Below are positions 13,482-21,497 of a DNA stretch of 21,497 nt, piece by piece. Made by a program: the position numbers and the translations under genes. The stretch covers positions 1 to 21,497 of the forward strand of contig ONXY01000288.1 of assembly GCA_900321945.1 (NCBI GenBank), read 5' to 3'. Below the pieces are notes generated by a model. That model made no database searches. It was not told the origin of the DNA and worked only from the letters and a program-made list of their open reading frames with translations. This DNA is from an uncultured Eubacteriales bacterium (GTDB lineage Bacteria; Bacillota_A; Clostridia; Christensenellales; Aristaeellaceae). Position 1 is the stretch's first letter; every line of letters starts with the position of its first letter.

Positions 13482-13639
13482 TCCCGGAAACGGGAACGGT
13501 TAAAACATGCGGCAGTTATGCCTTGAAAGAAGGGTTTGACGTAAAGAGTGGAGACAGCCTGTGCCGGCGGAAACGCCCCGAAGCGGGGCGGGCCTTTCCG
13601 CCAGCGGCGCAGAGGGCTGTGTTTTCCGCTCTTTTCTTT
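13482..13639 (+). promoter_or_regulatory. Structured 5' leader of rimP with a long stem-loop; attenuator candidate
   Basis: The leader has a small hairpin with a GAAA tetraloop (TCCCG 13482-13486, CGGGA 13491-13495), then a long interrupted stem-loop spanning 13554-13620. Its arms pair in order: ACAGCC 13554-13559 with GGCTGT 13615-13620; TGTGC 13560-13564 with GCGCA 13607-13611 (one G-U); GGCGGAAA 13566-13573 with TTTCCGCC 13595-13602; and CGCCCCG 13574-13580 with CGGGGCG 13584-13590. That is about 26 bp in total. A U-rich stretch (TTTT at 13622-13625, then CTTTTCTTT up to 13639) follows, as in an intrinsic terminator. In E. coli this operon is autoregulated by NusA acting at leader terminators, so attenuation is plausible. 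I see no clear competing antiterminator and recognise no riboswitch class. Confidence 0.6.
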
Positions 13640-13689
13640 ATGCCTGAAGCGTGAATCGGGCCGGAAGCAGGGAGCAGGAAGGAGGAAGC

Positions 13690-14166
13690 ATGGCAAAAGC
13701 AGACAGAGCGGCGGCGGAGTCCGGGTTTCAGCAGGCCGCGGAGCGGATGGGCTTCGAGCTGGTGGACGTGTCGGTTGACAGGGAGCCGGCGGGCCGGTTC
13801 CTCCGGATTTATATTGACAAACCGGAAGGCATCACCCTGGACGACTGCGAAGCATACCACAGAGCGGTGCTTCCCCTGGCGGAGAACATCGAATACGACT
13901 ACATGGAAGTCTCCAGTCCGGGCATCGACCGGCCGCTGAAAACAGACCGGGATTTCGAGCGCGGCCTGGGAAGCGAGATCGAGGTAAAGCTGTTCAGGCC
14001 CCTGGACGGCGTGAAGACGCTGAACGGCGTCCTGACGGATTTCAGCCGGGAGGATCTGGTGATCAGAACCGCGGGCGGGGAGAAACGGATTCCCCGGAAA
14101 GCGGCGGCTCTGGTGAAACCCGTGGTGGATATGGAAGGCATTGAGGAAGTGGACCTCGGGGAATGA
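13690..14166 (+). CDS. rimP: Ribosome maturation factor RimP
   Basis: A 158-residue cytoplasmic factor that binds the nascent 30S subunit and helps its maturation. The N-terminal alpha/beta domain (about 1-85) carries the family hallmark [11 protein letters not shown] (73-83). An SH3-like barrel follows (about 90-155), beginning [14 protein letters not shown]. Length is normal. The start at 13690 is fixed by AGGAGG 6 nt upstream; an in-frame ATG at 13651 has no such site. It is the first gene of the operon, 51 nt before nusA, as in most Bacillota. Confidence 0.96.
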   Translation: MAKADRAAAESGFQQAAERMGFELVDVSVDREPAGRFLRIYIDKPEGITLDDCEAYHRAVLPLAENIEYDYMEVSSPGIDRPLKTDRDFERGLGSEIEVKLFRPLDGVKTLNGVLTDFSREDLVIRTAGGEKRIPRKAAALVKPVVDMEGIEEVDLGE

Positions 14167-14217
14167 GGCCTCCTCCGGATATGAACTATACAGGAAGAGA
14201 AAGCGAGAGACAGAAAC

Positions 14218-15399
14218 ATGAAATCTGAAGTGGTTGAAGCGATCAGAATGCTGGCCAAGGAGAAGGAAATCGACGAGAGCCGGCTGTTTACCATGATTGA
14301 GGAGGCCCTGAAGGCCGCCTACCGGAAGAACTCCCCGCGGAACGAGGCCGTTCCTTCCATGCTGGACGTTCACGTCGACCGGGATACCGGCGCTATTTCC
14401 GTTTTCGCGAAAAAGACCATCGTCGAGGAAGTGGAGATGCCTACCAACCAGATTACCCTGGAGGAGGCGCAGAAGCTGAACCCCACGTACAAGATGGGCG
14501 ATATCGCCGAGGTGGACGTGACGCCGAAGGGATTCCTCCGGGTGGCTGCGCAGACGGCGAAGCAGGTGATCATCCAGAGCATCCGCGAAGTCGAGCGCGG
14601 CAAGATTTACGAGGAATACTCCGACAAGGAGAACGAGATTCTCACCGGTATCGTCCAGCGGATCGAACCCCATGTGGCCTATGTGGACCTGGGCCGCACG
14701 GAGGGCGTGCTGGAACACGATCAGATGATTCCGGGCGAGGTGCTGCATGACGACGACCATATCAAGGTATACGTCCTGGAGGTTCAGCGGAATCTGAACT
14801 CCGTCAGCTACACGCCCCAGGTTTACGTCAGCCGGACCCATCCGAACCTGGTCAAGCGGCTGTTTGAGATGGAGGTTCCCGAAATTGCCGGACGAATTGT
14901 GACCATCAAAAATATCGCCCGGGAGGCGGGAAGCAGAACGAAGATCGCCGTCCACAGCCAGGACCTGATGATCGATCCGGTCGGCGCGTGCGTGGGCCAG
15001 CGCGGCGGACGCGTGGAGCGCGTGGTCGCGGAGCTGAAGGGCGAAAAGATCGATATCATCAAATGGAGCAGCAATCCGGCTGAATTCGTGGCCAACGCGC
15101 TGAACCCGGCTCATGTGCTGAGCGTCTATCAGGCGAAGGACGAAAAGGCCTTCCGGGTGATTGTTCCGGACAACCAGCTGAGCCTGGCTATCGGGAAGGA
15201 AGGGCAGAACGCCCGTCTGGCCGCCAAGCTGACCGGCTGGAAGATCGATATCAAGAGCCAGAGCCAGATGGCGGAGCTGAACGATATGGTGGACGAGGAA
15301 GGTCAGCTGGTGGATTACGTCCAGGTGGAAACGCCTGTTTACGACAGCTTCACCATGAATTACGACGACAGCGTCATGGGCGACGACGACACGATGTAA
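14218..15399 (+). CDS. nusA: Transcription termination/antitermination factor NusA
   Basis: A 393-residue RNA polymerase-binding factor that controls pausing, termination and antitermination. The N-terminal polymerase-binding domain covers about 1-125. The S1 domain spans about 135-200 ([16 protein letters not shown]). KH1 follows VSRTHPNL (about 205-285) and includes [13 protein letters not shown] (253-265). KH2 carries GKEGQNAR (326-333). The protein ends in an acidic tail without the extra E. coli-type acidic repeats, as usual in Bacillota. In KH1, GQRGGR stands where many homologues have GxRGxR or GPRGxR, a minor variation. The site ahead of the ATG is weak (GGAAGAG more than 20 nt upstream, GAGAGA closer), so translation may depend partly on upstream ribosomes. 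Confidence 0.98.
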   Translation: MKSEVVEAIRMLAKEKEIDESRLFTMIEEALKAAYRKNSPRNEAVPSMLDVHVDRDTGAISVFAKKTIVEEVEMPTNQITLEEAQKLNPTYKMGDIAEVDVTPKGFLRVAAQTAKQVIIQSIREVERGKIYEEYSDKENEILTGIVQRIEPHVAYVDLGRTEGVLEHDQMIPGEVLHDDDHIKVYVLEVQRNLNSVSYTPQVYVSRTHPNLVKRLFEMEVPEIAGRIVTIKNIAREAGSRTKIAVHSQDLMIDPVGACVGQRGGRVERVVAELKGEKIDIIKWSSNPAEFVANALNPAHVLSVYQAKDEKAFRVIVPDNQLSLAIGKEGQNARLAAKLTGWKIDIKSQSQMAELNDMVDEEGQLVDYVQVETPVYDSFTMNYDDSVMGDDDTM

Positions 15400-15409
15400 G
15401 AAGGCGGGC

Positions 15410-15694
15410 ATGAAGACAAGAAAAACACCCATGCGGATGTGCGTAGGATGCCGGGAGATGAAGGAAAAGAAAAGCCTGATCCGGGTCGTGCGGTCTCCGG
15501 AAGGAGAGGTGAGCCTGGATCCGACCGGCAAGCGTCCGGGACGCGGGGCTTACGTCTGCCGGGAGGGAGAATGTCTTCGGAAGGCGCTGAAGCAGAAGCA
15601 GCTGGAGAGGCAGCTTCAGGTGACGCTGACGGAGGATGTCAGCGCGGCGCTGAACGCGGAGCTTTCGGCGCTGAGGGAAACGGCTCATGAATGA
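15410..15694 (+). CDS. rnpM: RNase P modulator RnpM (YlxR, DUF448)
   Basis: A 94-residue basic protein of the YlxR family. Signature elements are [11 protein letters not shown] (8-18, CVGC at 11-14) and [13 protein letters not shown] (44-56, GRGAYVC at 44-50). Bacillus subtilis YlxR was recently renamed RnpM after it was found to bind RNase P RNA and modulate RNase P activity in vitro. The RNA partner itself, rnpB, is at the start of this window. The gene begins 10 nt after the nusA stop, with AAGGCGGG upstream, and overlaps the next gene by 8 nt, suggesting translational coupling. Confidence 0.95.
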   Translation: MKTRKTPMRMCVGCREMKEKKSLIRVVRSPEGEVSLDPTGKRPGRGAYVCREGECLRKALKQKQLERQLQVTLTEDVSAALNAELSALRETAHE

Positions 15695-16013
15695 GACGAA
15701 GCTGAAGGGGCTCATGGGGCTCTGCGTCCGCGCGGGACAGGCGGTTTTCGGCGAGGACAGCTGCATGAAGGCGGTCCGGGAGGGCAAAACCGCGCTCCTG
15801 CTTACGGACGGCGGAATCGCGGAAAACGCCGGGGCGAAGTACCGGGCGCTGTGTGAAAAAAACGGCGTCCTGTCGGCCGTCCTTCCGGAAGGATTTCTGG
15901 AGGAAGCGACCGGAAAACCCGGTAAGGCCATGGCCGTAAGAAGCGGAGGCTTCGCGGAACAGATGATCCGCTGTCTGGAGATTTCCGGACAGCCGGAGAA
16001 TACAGATCAGTGA
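15687..16013 (+). CDS. L7Ae-family RNA-binding protein (YlxQ-like)
   Basis: A 108-residue small alpha/beta protein of the L7Ae/L30e/S12e family, conserved between rnpM and infB in Bacillota. Family features include [27 protein letters not shown] at the N-terminus (about 8-34), where the RNA-binding GLxxRAGxxxxG pattern sits, followed by [12 protein letters not shown]. Homologues are thought to bind kink-turn RNA, but the cellular role of YlxQ is not settled. Its start lies inside the end of rnpM, with the ATG overlapping the last codons. No independent promoter is visible. Confidence 0.9.
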   Translation: MNETKLKGLMGLCVRAGQAVFGEDSCMKAVREGKTALLLTDGGIAENAGAKYRALCEKNGVLSAVLPEGFLEEATGKPGKAMAVRSGGFAEQMIRCLEISGQPENTDQ

Positions 16014-16050
16014 TTTTATGCCGGAGACGGCAGGGGGGTACAAAGGGCGA

Positions 16051-19008
16051 ATGGCAACAAAGGGAAACTTAGTGAGCACCGCCAGGGAACTGACGGAACA
16101 GTCCGCTGAAATTCTGGCGAAGGCGACCCGTGCCCGGAAGGACGCGGACGCTCTGCTCGAAGAGCTGAAACGCATGGACGCGGCGAACATCCGCCGCAGG
16201 GAGGAGGCTGCCGCCCAGCGCAAGCGGGAAGAGCAGATGCGGATGCAGTCCACCCATTCCCGGGCTTTTACCATGCTGGACGAGGAAGAAAGAGCCCAGA
16301 TGGAAGCCGCCATGCGGGAAGACCGGCTGAAAGCCGCTCAGAAAGAGCAGGAGACAACCGGAGCCGCCGCCGTGAAGGAAGAGGAAGAAAGGAAACCGGA
16401 TTCCTCCTTCCAGCCCGCCGGCGACATCCGGCCTGAGATACAGGAGGTTTCAGCGGGGACGGAGAAGCCCGCCGAAACGTCCGCGGAGCGGAAACCCGAT
16501 ACTCCGGCGCCGGAGAAGGAACGTTCCGCCGAACCCGCCGCGGAAAAACCGGCGGAAGCCGGCACGGAAAAACCCGAGGCCAAGCCCGCGCCCCAGAAGC
16601 CCGAGCAGAAGAAACCCGAGCAGCCGCGCCGTCCCGCGATCGGCCAGATAATCAGCCGGCCCGGCGAGACGGTCAGACAGCCCGCCCGCCCGGTCGGACT
16701 GGCGCCGAACGTTATCCGCCCGCCGCAGCCGGGACAGCCGCCGCGTCAGGGCCCCTACGGACGTCCCGCGGGGTCTCCGCAGCAGGGCCCCTACGGACGC
16801 CCGGCCGGACAGCAGCCGCCGCGTCAGGGGCCGTACGGCCGTCCTGCGGGATCTCCGCAGCAGGGCCCTTACGGCCGTCCCGCCGGCGGTCAGCCGGGTG
16901 GATTCGGCAGACCCGCCGGCGGTCAGCAGAGCGGCGGATTCGGCCGTCCCGCAGGCGGCCCCGTGCCTGCCGGGAACCGCGGTCAGGGCGGCGCGCCGAG
17001 AGGTCAGGCCGCCGGCCGCAGCCGCACTCCGGAAATTCTTCCGCCCATGGAGAAGGAACGGGTTTCCAATTACGATCCGAACAAGAAGAACTATGTGCGG
17101 CAGCACGACCCGGAGCATGTAAGCCGGAACAAGAAGCAGCAGAGCAAGCAGAACAGCCGGTTCAACGGGTATGACGACGAGCCGATCCGCGGAGGAAAGC
17201 GGGCCCGGGCGAAGAAACCCAGCGCTCAGCAGATGATGGCCCCCATCAAGATCGAGACGGCTTACATGGCCGGCGATACCATCACCGTACGGGATCTGAC
17301 CGAAAAGATCGGCAAGCCCGCCGGAGAAATCATCAAGAAGCTGTTCATGCTGGGCAATATGGCCACCATCAACAGCGAGATTGATTTCGACACCGCTCAG
17401 CTGGTCTGTTCGGATTTTGACATTACTCTGGAACGGAAGCAGGAACAGACCGCGGAGGCGGCGCTGGTCGCCGAGGATTTCACGGACGAGGAAGAGAACC
17501 TTCTGCCCCGTCCCCCCGTGGTCACCATCATGGGCCACGTGGATCACGGCAAGACCAGTCTGCTGGACTATATCCGGAAGAGCCGGGTGACGGCGGGAGA
17601 GGCCGGCGGCATTACGCAGCACATCGGCGCCTATACGGTACAGATGGACGACGGCCGGCAGATCACCTTCCTGGACACGCCCGGCCATGAGGCTTTCACG
17701 GCCATGCGCGCCCGCGGAGCGCAGGCGACGGACATCGCCGTGCTGGTAGTCGCGGCAGACGACTCCGTCATGCCCCAGACGGTGGAATCCATCAATCACG
17801 CCAAAGCCGCCGAGGTTCCGATCATCGTTGCCATCAACAAGATGGACAAGCCGGAAGCCAATCCGGAGCGCGTGAAGCAGGACCTGACGCAGTACGGCCT
17901 GGTCTGCGAGGACTGGGGCGGAGAAACCATCTGCGTACCGGTTTCCGCGCTGACCGGCGAGGGCGTGGACGAGCTGCTGGAGATGATTCTGCTCCAGGCT
18001 GACATGCTGCAGCTGCGCGCGAATCCCAACCGGCTGGGCCGCGGCGTAATCGTCGAGGCGAAGCTGGACAAGGCCCGGGGTCCGCTGGCGACCGTGCTGA
18101 TTCAGAACGGTACCCTGCGGGTGGGCGACAGCATCATCGCCGGCATGGCGTCCGGCAAGGTCCGCGCGCTGATCAGCGATCTGGGCGAGCGGGTACAGAG
18201 CGCCGGTCCCGGCATGCCGGTGGAGATCATGGGCTTCGACGACGTTCCCAGCGCCGGGGACGAAATGATCGCTGTCGGAGACGATCATCTGAGCCGCCAG
18301 GTCGCGGACGAGCGGCGTGAGAAGCTGCGGGCCAGCCGCGAGGCCACCATGGCCAAGATGAGCATGGAGAACCTGTTCTCCACCATCGAAGCCGGCAAGA
18401 TCACCACGCTGAACCTGATCATCAAGGCGGACGTGCAGGGCTCTGTGGAAGCGGTGAAGCAGGCTATGGAGAAGCTGTCCAGCGACGAGGTAAAGATCCG
18501 CGTCCTCCACAGCGCCGCCGGCGCCATCACCAAGGACGATGTAAACCTGGCCTCCGCGTTCAACGCGATCATTATCGGTTTCAATATCCGTCCGGACGCT
18601 TCAGCCCGCGAGGCCGCGGAGAAGCAGAAGGTGGACGTGCGGCTGTATACCGTGATCTATAAAGCCATCGAGGACATGGAGCTGGCCATGAAGGGCCTGC
18701 TCGCTCCGGAATACCGCGAGGTGCTTCTGGGCCACGCGGAGGTACGCAATGTATTCAAGATCACCGGCGCCGGAATTATCGCCGGATGCTACGTCACCGA
18801 CGGAAAGGTTCAGCGGAACGCCGGCGTGCGCCTTCTGCGCGACAACGTGGTGGTTCACGAGGGCAAGCTGAGCAGCCTTCGCCATCTGAAGGACGACGTG
18901 AAGGAAATGGCGGCCGGCTATGAATGCGGCATGAGCCTGGAAGGCCACAACGACATCAAGGAAGGCGACGTGGTCGAGTGCTATGTCATGGAGGAAATTC
19001 CGCGGTAA
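16051..19008 (+). CDS. infB: Translation initiation factor IF-2
   Basis: A 985-residue GTPase that brings fMet-tRNA to the 30S subunit and promotes subunit joining. A very long N-terminal region (about 1-400) is charged and Ala/Pro/Glu-rich, then Gly/Pro/Arg-rich with tandem GPYGRPAG repeats. The IF2-N domain follows (about 405-470, [20 protein letters not shown]). The G domain has G1 GHVDHGKT (495-502), G2 GGITQHIG, G3 DTPGH (542-546), G4 NKMD (596-599) and G5 SALTGEG. Domains II-IV and the C-terminal fMet-tRNA-binding domain are complete. I chose 16051, with AAAGGG just upstream, over the in-frame ATG at 16018, which has no ribosome binding site; the choice is not certain because spacing is short. 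rbfA begins at the base after its stop codon. Confidence 0.97.
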   Translation: MATKGNLVSTARELTEQSAEILAKATRARKDADALLEELKRMDAANIRRREEAAAQRKREEQMRMQSTHSRAFTMLDEEERAQMEAAMREDRLKAAQKEQETTGAAAVKEEEERKPDSSFQPAGDIRPEIQEVSAGTEKPAETSAERKPDTPAPEKERSAEPAAEKPAEAGTEKPEAKPAPQKPEQKKPEQPRRPAIGQIISRPGETVRQPARPVGLAPNVIRPPQPGQPPRQGPYGRPAGSPQQGPYGRPAGQQPPRQGPYGRPAGSPQQGPYGRPAGGQPGGFGRPAGGQQSGGFGRPAGGPVPAGNRGQGGAPRGQAAGRSRTPEILPPMEKERVSNYDPNKKNYVRQHDPEHVSRNKKQQSKQNSRFNGYDDEPIRGGKRARAKKPSAQQMMAPIKIETAYMAGDTITVRDLTEKIGKPAGEIIKKLFMLGNMATINSEIDFDTAQLVCSDFDITLERKQEQTAEAALVAEDFTDEEENLLPRPPVVTIMGHVDHGKTSLLDYIRKSRVTAGEAGGITQHIGAYTVQMDDGRQITFLDTPGHEAFTAMRARGAQATDIAVLVVAADDSVMPQTVESINHAKAAEVPIIVAINKMDKPEANPERVKQDLTQYGLVCEDWGGETICVPVSALTGEGVDELLEMILLQADMLQLRANPNRLGRGVIVEAKLDKARGPLATVLIQNGTLRVGDSIIAGMASGKVRALISDLGERVQSAGPGMPVEIMGFDDVPSAGDEMIAVGDDHLSRQVADERREKLRASREATMAKMSMENLFSTIEAGKITTLNLIIKADVQGSVEAVKQAMEKLSSDEVKIRVLHSAAGAITKDDVNLASAFNAIIIGFNIRPDASAREAAEKQKVDVRLYTVIYKAIEDMELAMKGLLAPEYREVLLGHAEVRNVFKITGAGIIAGCYVTDGKVQRNAGVRLLRDNVVVHEGKLSSLRHLKDDVKEMAAGYECGMSLEGHNDIKEGDVVECYVMEEIPR
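16738..16893 (+). repeat. In-frame 78-bp tandem duplication in infB
   Basis: Two successive 78-bp units (16738-16815 and 16816-16893) each encode 26 residues containing two GPYGRPAG motifs. They start [12 protein letters not shown] and differ mainly at synonymous positions and the final residues. Diverged GGFGRPAGG copies continue to about 16960. The period is a multiple of three, so copy-number changes keep the reading frame. Confidence 0.9.
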
Positions 19009-19386
19009 ATGAAAGAGTTTCAGAGAATAGACCGAATCTCCGAAGAGGTTCGCCGGGAAGTGGACGCCATCATCCGGGGAGAACTGAACGATCCCCGGAT
19101 TGACGGAACATGGAGCATTACCCGGGCTGACGTGACGGGGGACCTCCGCTTCGCGAAGATTTACGTCAGCGTGCTGGAGGAGGAAAAGAGGGAGCCTTTG
19201 ATGGAAGCCCTGAAGAACGCGAAGGGCTATATCCGGCGGGCGCTCGGGAAAAAGATGATCATCCGCTACAGCCCGGAGCTGATCTTTATCAGCGACAAGA
19301 ATATCGAATACGGGGTCCATATCGCGAAGGTGCTGGCCGAAACCGGCGCCGGCGCGGCCCCGGAGGAAAGCCCGGAGAAAAACTGA
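19009..19386 (+). CDS. rbfA: 30S ribosome-binding factor RbfA
   Basis: A 125-residue KH-fold assembly factor that binds immature 30S subunits and helps 16S rRNA 5' processing and cold adaptation. The family pattern is clear: RIDRISEEVRREVDAIIRGE at 6-25, DPRIDGTWSITRADVTGDLRFAKIYVSV (28-55) and IRRALGKKMIIRYSPELIFISD. Its ATG directly abuts the infB stop codon, and a GGAGG about 14 nt upstream lies within infB, which fits translational coupling. Confidence 0.96.
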   Translation: MKEFQRIDRISEEVRREVDAIIRGELNDPRIDGTWSITRADVTGDLRFAKIYVSVLEEEKREPLMEALKNAKGYIRRALGKKMIIRYSPELIFISDKNIEYGVHIAKVLAETGAGAAPEESPEKN

Positions 19387-19408
19387 ATCCAGGACCGGAG
19401 GAGAACGC

Positions 19409-20380
19409 ATGAGAGATCCAGCGGGAATCGCCGAGGCCGTCAGGCAGGCGGACAGCATCTGTATCTGCGGCCACGTCAGCCCGGACGGGGACACCGTCGG
19501 CGCCGCGCTTGCGATGCGCCTGATTCTTCTGGGCATGGGAAAGAAGGCCCGGGTGTTTTTCCACGACAAGATTCCGGATAATCTGACCTTTCTGCCCGGA
19601 GCGGAGATGATCGGAAGGCCGGAGAACGACGACAGCCGGTACGATCTCTTTCTGGCGGTGGACGTCAGCACGCCGGACCGGCTCGGAAGCTGCGGCGAAC
19701 TTATGTCCCGCTGCGCGCGTTCCGCGCAGATCGATCATCACGGAACCAATCCGGAATACGCCCAGGTCAACAGCGTCGACGGAAATGCCTCCGCCACCTG
19801 CACCATGATCCGCGAACAGATGGACTGGCTGGGGGCGAAGCTGACCCGCGATATCGCCGTGTGCCTGTATACCGGCATCAGTACGGATACGGGAAACTTC
19901 AGCTTCTCCTGTACGGATCCGGAGGCTTTCCGCGCCGCCGGAAGGCTGCTGGAGGAGGGCCTGCCGCTGGCGGAACTGAATATGCGGCTGTTCAGGGAAC
20001 GCAGCGCACCGCAGCTGCGGCTTCTCGGAAGAGCCATAGAGAGCCTTCGATATGAGGCGGACGGCCGGATCGCGGTGATGACCCTTACCATGAAGGACTT
20101 TGAGGACTGCGGCGCGCTCAGCGAGCACTCGGATACCGTCGTCAACTACGGGCTGGAGACTGTCGGCACGAAAATGGCGGTTCTGGGCAGAGAAAGCGAC
20201 GACGGACGGCTTAAATTCAGTCTGCGCGCGCGGGCGCCCCTGACGGTCGACGGGGTGGCGGCTGAACTCGGCGGCGGCGGTCATCCGCAGGCGGCCGGAA
20301 TCAGCATGGACGGATCCCTGGAGGAGACGACCCGGCTGGTCGTGCGGAAGATGAAAGCGTCCCTGGAGCCGGATGCATAG
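19409..20380 (+). CDS. nrnA: DHH-family phosphoesterase, NrnA-like oligoribonuclease/pAp phosphatase
   Basis: A 323-residue DHH/DHHA1 phosphoesterase. NrnA homologues degrade short RNA oligomers (nanoRNA) and dephosphorylate 3'-phosphoadenosine 5'-phosphate; related proteins cleave cyclic-di-AMP products. Metal-binding motifs are GHVSPDGDT (H22, D26, D28), DVS with D85, DHHGTN (109-114) and STDTGNFSF with D160. The C-terminal DHHA1 substrate-binding motif GGGGHPQAAG is at 288-297. GGAGGAG precedes the start. It occupies the usual position between rbfA and truB. No CBS or polymerase-like domains are attached, so it is the stand-alone form. Confidence 0.93.
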   Translation: MRDPAGIAEAVRQADSICICGHVSPDGDTVGAALAMRLILLGMGKKARVFFHDKIPDNLTFLPGAEMIGRPENDDSRYDLFLAVDVSTPDRLGSCGELMSRCARSAQIDHHGTNPEYAQVNSVDGNASATCTMIREQMDWLGAKLTRDIAVCLYTGISTDTGNFSFSCTDPEAFRAAGRLLEEGLPLAELNMRLFRERSAPQLRLLGRAIESLRYEADGRIAVMTLTMKDFEDCGALSEHSDTVVNYGLETVGTKMAVLGRESDDGRLKFSLRARAPLTVDGVAAELGGGGHPQAAGISMDGSLEETTRLVVRKMKASLEPDA

Positions 20381-20411
20381 CGTCCCCTTCCGCGGGACGC
20401 GGAGGAAACGG

Positions 20412-21314
20412 ATGAACGGTTTTTTCAATATTGATAAACCCGCCGGGATGTCCAGCGCAGCCGTAGTGGGAGTGCTGAAACGCCTGACGGGGGAGAAGCG
20501 CGTCGGGCATGCCGGCACGCTGGATCCGGCGGCCGCGGGCGTCCTTCCCATCATGACGGGAAGAGCCACGCGGCTCTTTGATTATCTGGTTGATAAACGG
20601 AAGGAATATGTGGCGGTCTGCGCTTTCGGCGCGGCGACGGATACGCAGGACGCGACCGGAACGGTTACCGAAACCGGGGAGAACTATCCGACCCGGGAAA
20701 GAATCGCGTCCGAACTGCCGAAGCTGACGGGAGAAATAAGGCAGCGGCCCGGCATGTACAGCGCGGTCAAAGTGAACGGGGATCGGCTGTACGCGCTGGC
20801 CCGGCAGGGAAAAACGGCTGAAATCCCCGAACGGACGGTTACGGTGGAGTCCATTGAGATTCTGGGAGAGGAGTCCGGACACGGCGTCCGGATCCGGGTG
20901 GTATGCGGAAAGGGAACATACATCCGCTCCATCTGCGACGATCTCGGGAAACTCTGCGGCTGCCCGGCTCATATGAGGAGCCTGGTCCGGACGAAGAGCG
21001 GATTCTTCGTCATGGAGGACGCGCTGGAGCTTGACACGGCCCGCGCGCTGGCGGAAAAGGGAGAACTGGCCGGGCGCCTGATTCCGATGGACGCGCCGCT
21101 TGCGCATATGCCGCGCATGGAGGCCGGGGAGGAGCTGGCGGGACGCGTCGCTTCCGGAGCGCCGCTTCCGCTGAACCGGATGGACGGCGCTCCGCCGGAC
21201 GAGAACGGAGTTACCCGCGTTTATCTGAAAGACTCGTTCTGGGGTATCGCGGAGCGGAGAGAAGACACACTGTTCTGGCGGGCGCAGATTCCGCCGGAGG
21301 ACGGGAAGACATGA
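20412..21314 (+). CDS. truB: tRNA pseudouridine(55) synthase TruB
   Basis: A 300-residue enzyme that isomerises U55 to pseudouridine in the T-loop of tRNAs. The catalytic aspartate is D38 in GHAGTLDPAAAGVL (32-45). Other family motifs are NGFFNIDKPAGMSS (2-15), RPGMYSAVKVNGDRLYALAR and CGKGTYIRSICDDLG. A short C-terminal region of about 70 residues follows the catalytic domain. The start at 20412 is set by GGAGG with normal spacing; the in-frame ATG at 20373 overlaps the end of nrnA and lacks a site. Its stop overlaps the next gene by ATGA. Confidence 0.96.
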   Translation: MNGFFNIDKPAGMSSAAVVGVLKRLTGEKRVGHAGTLDPAAAGVLPIMTGRATRLFDYLVDKRKEYVAVCAFGAATDTQDATGTVTETGENYPTRERIASELPKLTGEIRQRPGMYSAVKVNGDRLYALARQGKTAEIPERTVTVESIEILGEESGHGVRIRVVCGKGTYIRSICDDLGKLCGCPAHMRSLVRTKSGFFVMEDALELDTARALAEKGELAGRLIPMDAPLAHMPRMEAGEELAGRVASGAPLPLNRMDGAPPDENGVTRVYLKDSFWGIAERREDTLFWRAQIPPEDGKT

Positions 21315-21497
21315 AAATCATCAGAACGACGGAAACAGCCGGACCGCGGGTGCTGGCGCTGGGTACCTTCGACGGCGTACACCGGGGCCATCAGGAACTG
21401 ATCCGGCTCGGAAAAAAGCTTGCGGAGGAATCCGGCGCGCTGCTCAGAGTCTGCACGTTCGACCGCCATCCGCTGGAAATACTCAGCCCGGACCGCG
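21311..21497 (+). CDS. ribF: Riboflavin kinase/FMN adenylyltransferase RibF, 3'-truncated by the window
   Basis: Only the first 62 codons are present. The encoded N-terminus contains VLALGTFDGVHRGHQELI, the FMN adenylyltransferase nucleotidyl-transferase motif (GxFDGxHxGH), followed by CTFDRHPLEIL. The complete enzyme phosphorylates riboflavin to FMN and adenylates it to FAD. Its ATG overlaps the truB stop in ATGA, consistent with translational coupling at the end of the same operon. Confidence 0.92.
   Translation, partial: MKIIRTTETAGPRVLALGTFDGVHRGHQELIRLGKKLAEESGALLRVCTFDRHPLEILSPDR

Noticed and set aside
13507..13539. 10-codon ORF ([10 protein letters not shown]) in the rimP leader, possibly a leader peptide
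   Set aside because: The upstream GGGAACGG is a poor ribosome binding site, there is no run of a single regulatory codon, and so short an ORF is expected by chance.
13470..13689. T-box or known riboswitch in the rimP leader
   Set aside because: I found no T-box AGGGUGGNACCGCG-like sequence, no specifier-loop arrangement and no signature of a common riboswitch. Only hairpins and a U-rich tract are supported.
16738..16960. CRISPR or mobile-element repeat
   Set aside because: The repeats are contiguous, in frame and part of the IF-2 coding region, with no spacers, terminal inverted repeats or transposase.
16450..18510. 686-codon open frame antisense to infB
   Set aside because: The sense strand encodes full-length IF-2 with every motif. 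The antisense frame is a by-product of GC-rich codon use and has no ribosome binding site or recognisable domain.

Overview
The window is about 21.5 kb of GC-rich DNA (roughly 60% G+C by eye) and reads as an ordinary bacterial chromosome. The order rimP-nusA-rnpM(ylxR)-L7Ae(ylxQ)-infB-rbfA-nrnA-truB-ribF is the classic Bacillota (Firmicutes) translation/transcription block. Together with an ancestral-type RNase P RNA, a PEGL-type P-type ATPase and a eukaryote-like glycogen branching enzyme, it suggests a high-GC gut or rumen Clostridia (Christensenellales-like). The phylum-level call is firm; the order-level call is a guess.

Layout. (1) 1-350: 3' part of the RNase P RNA gene with its terminator. 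(2) 389-1722, minus strand: tadA followed by a secreted ComEC-like metallo-beta-lactamase-fold protein, probably one operon. (3) 1723-1953: a compact divergent promoter region in which the -35 boxes of the two opposing promoters lie on the same bases. (4) 1954-3252: a DNA-binding protein with six successive Xre/Cro-type helix-turn-helix units. (5) 3305-5401, minus: a cytoplasmic GH13 neopullulanase/cyclomaltodextrinase-like enzyme. (6) 5402-5561: a second divergent promoter pair, arranged around a 10-bp palindrome. (7) 5562-7937: a P2-type cation ATPase. (8) 8044-13360: a probable three-gene operon encoding a secreted protein of eleven and a half 32-residue repeats, a GH13_8 branching enzyme and a GH31 alpha-glycosidase. 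(9) 13361-13689: a promoter overlapping a perfect 19-bp inverted repeat, then a ~215-nt leader with a long stem-loop. (10) 13690-21497: the rimP-to-ribF operon; ribF runs off the window end.

How they fit together. Three enzymes (GH13_20-like, GH13_8, GH31) handle alpha-glucans or related alpha-glycosides. None has an obvious signal peptide, so intracellular glycogen or imported oligosaccharide metabolism is likely. The last block is the housekeeping set for transcription elongation/termination, 30S maturation, initiation, tRNA modification, nanoRNA/pAp turnover and flavin synthesis. RnpM, recently described as an RNase P modulator, is encoded about 15 kb from rnpB.

Least explained: the six-HTH regulator with its shared -35 promoter; the 32-residue-repeat secreted protein apparently co-transcribed with glucan enzymes; a 17-bp block shared (16/17) by the promoters of the six-HTH gene and of rimP; and the structured rimP leader. 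No CRISPR array, transposase, integrase or clear recent mobile element was seen.
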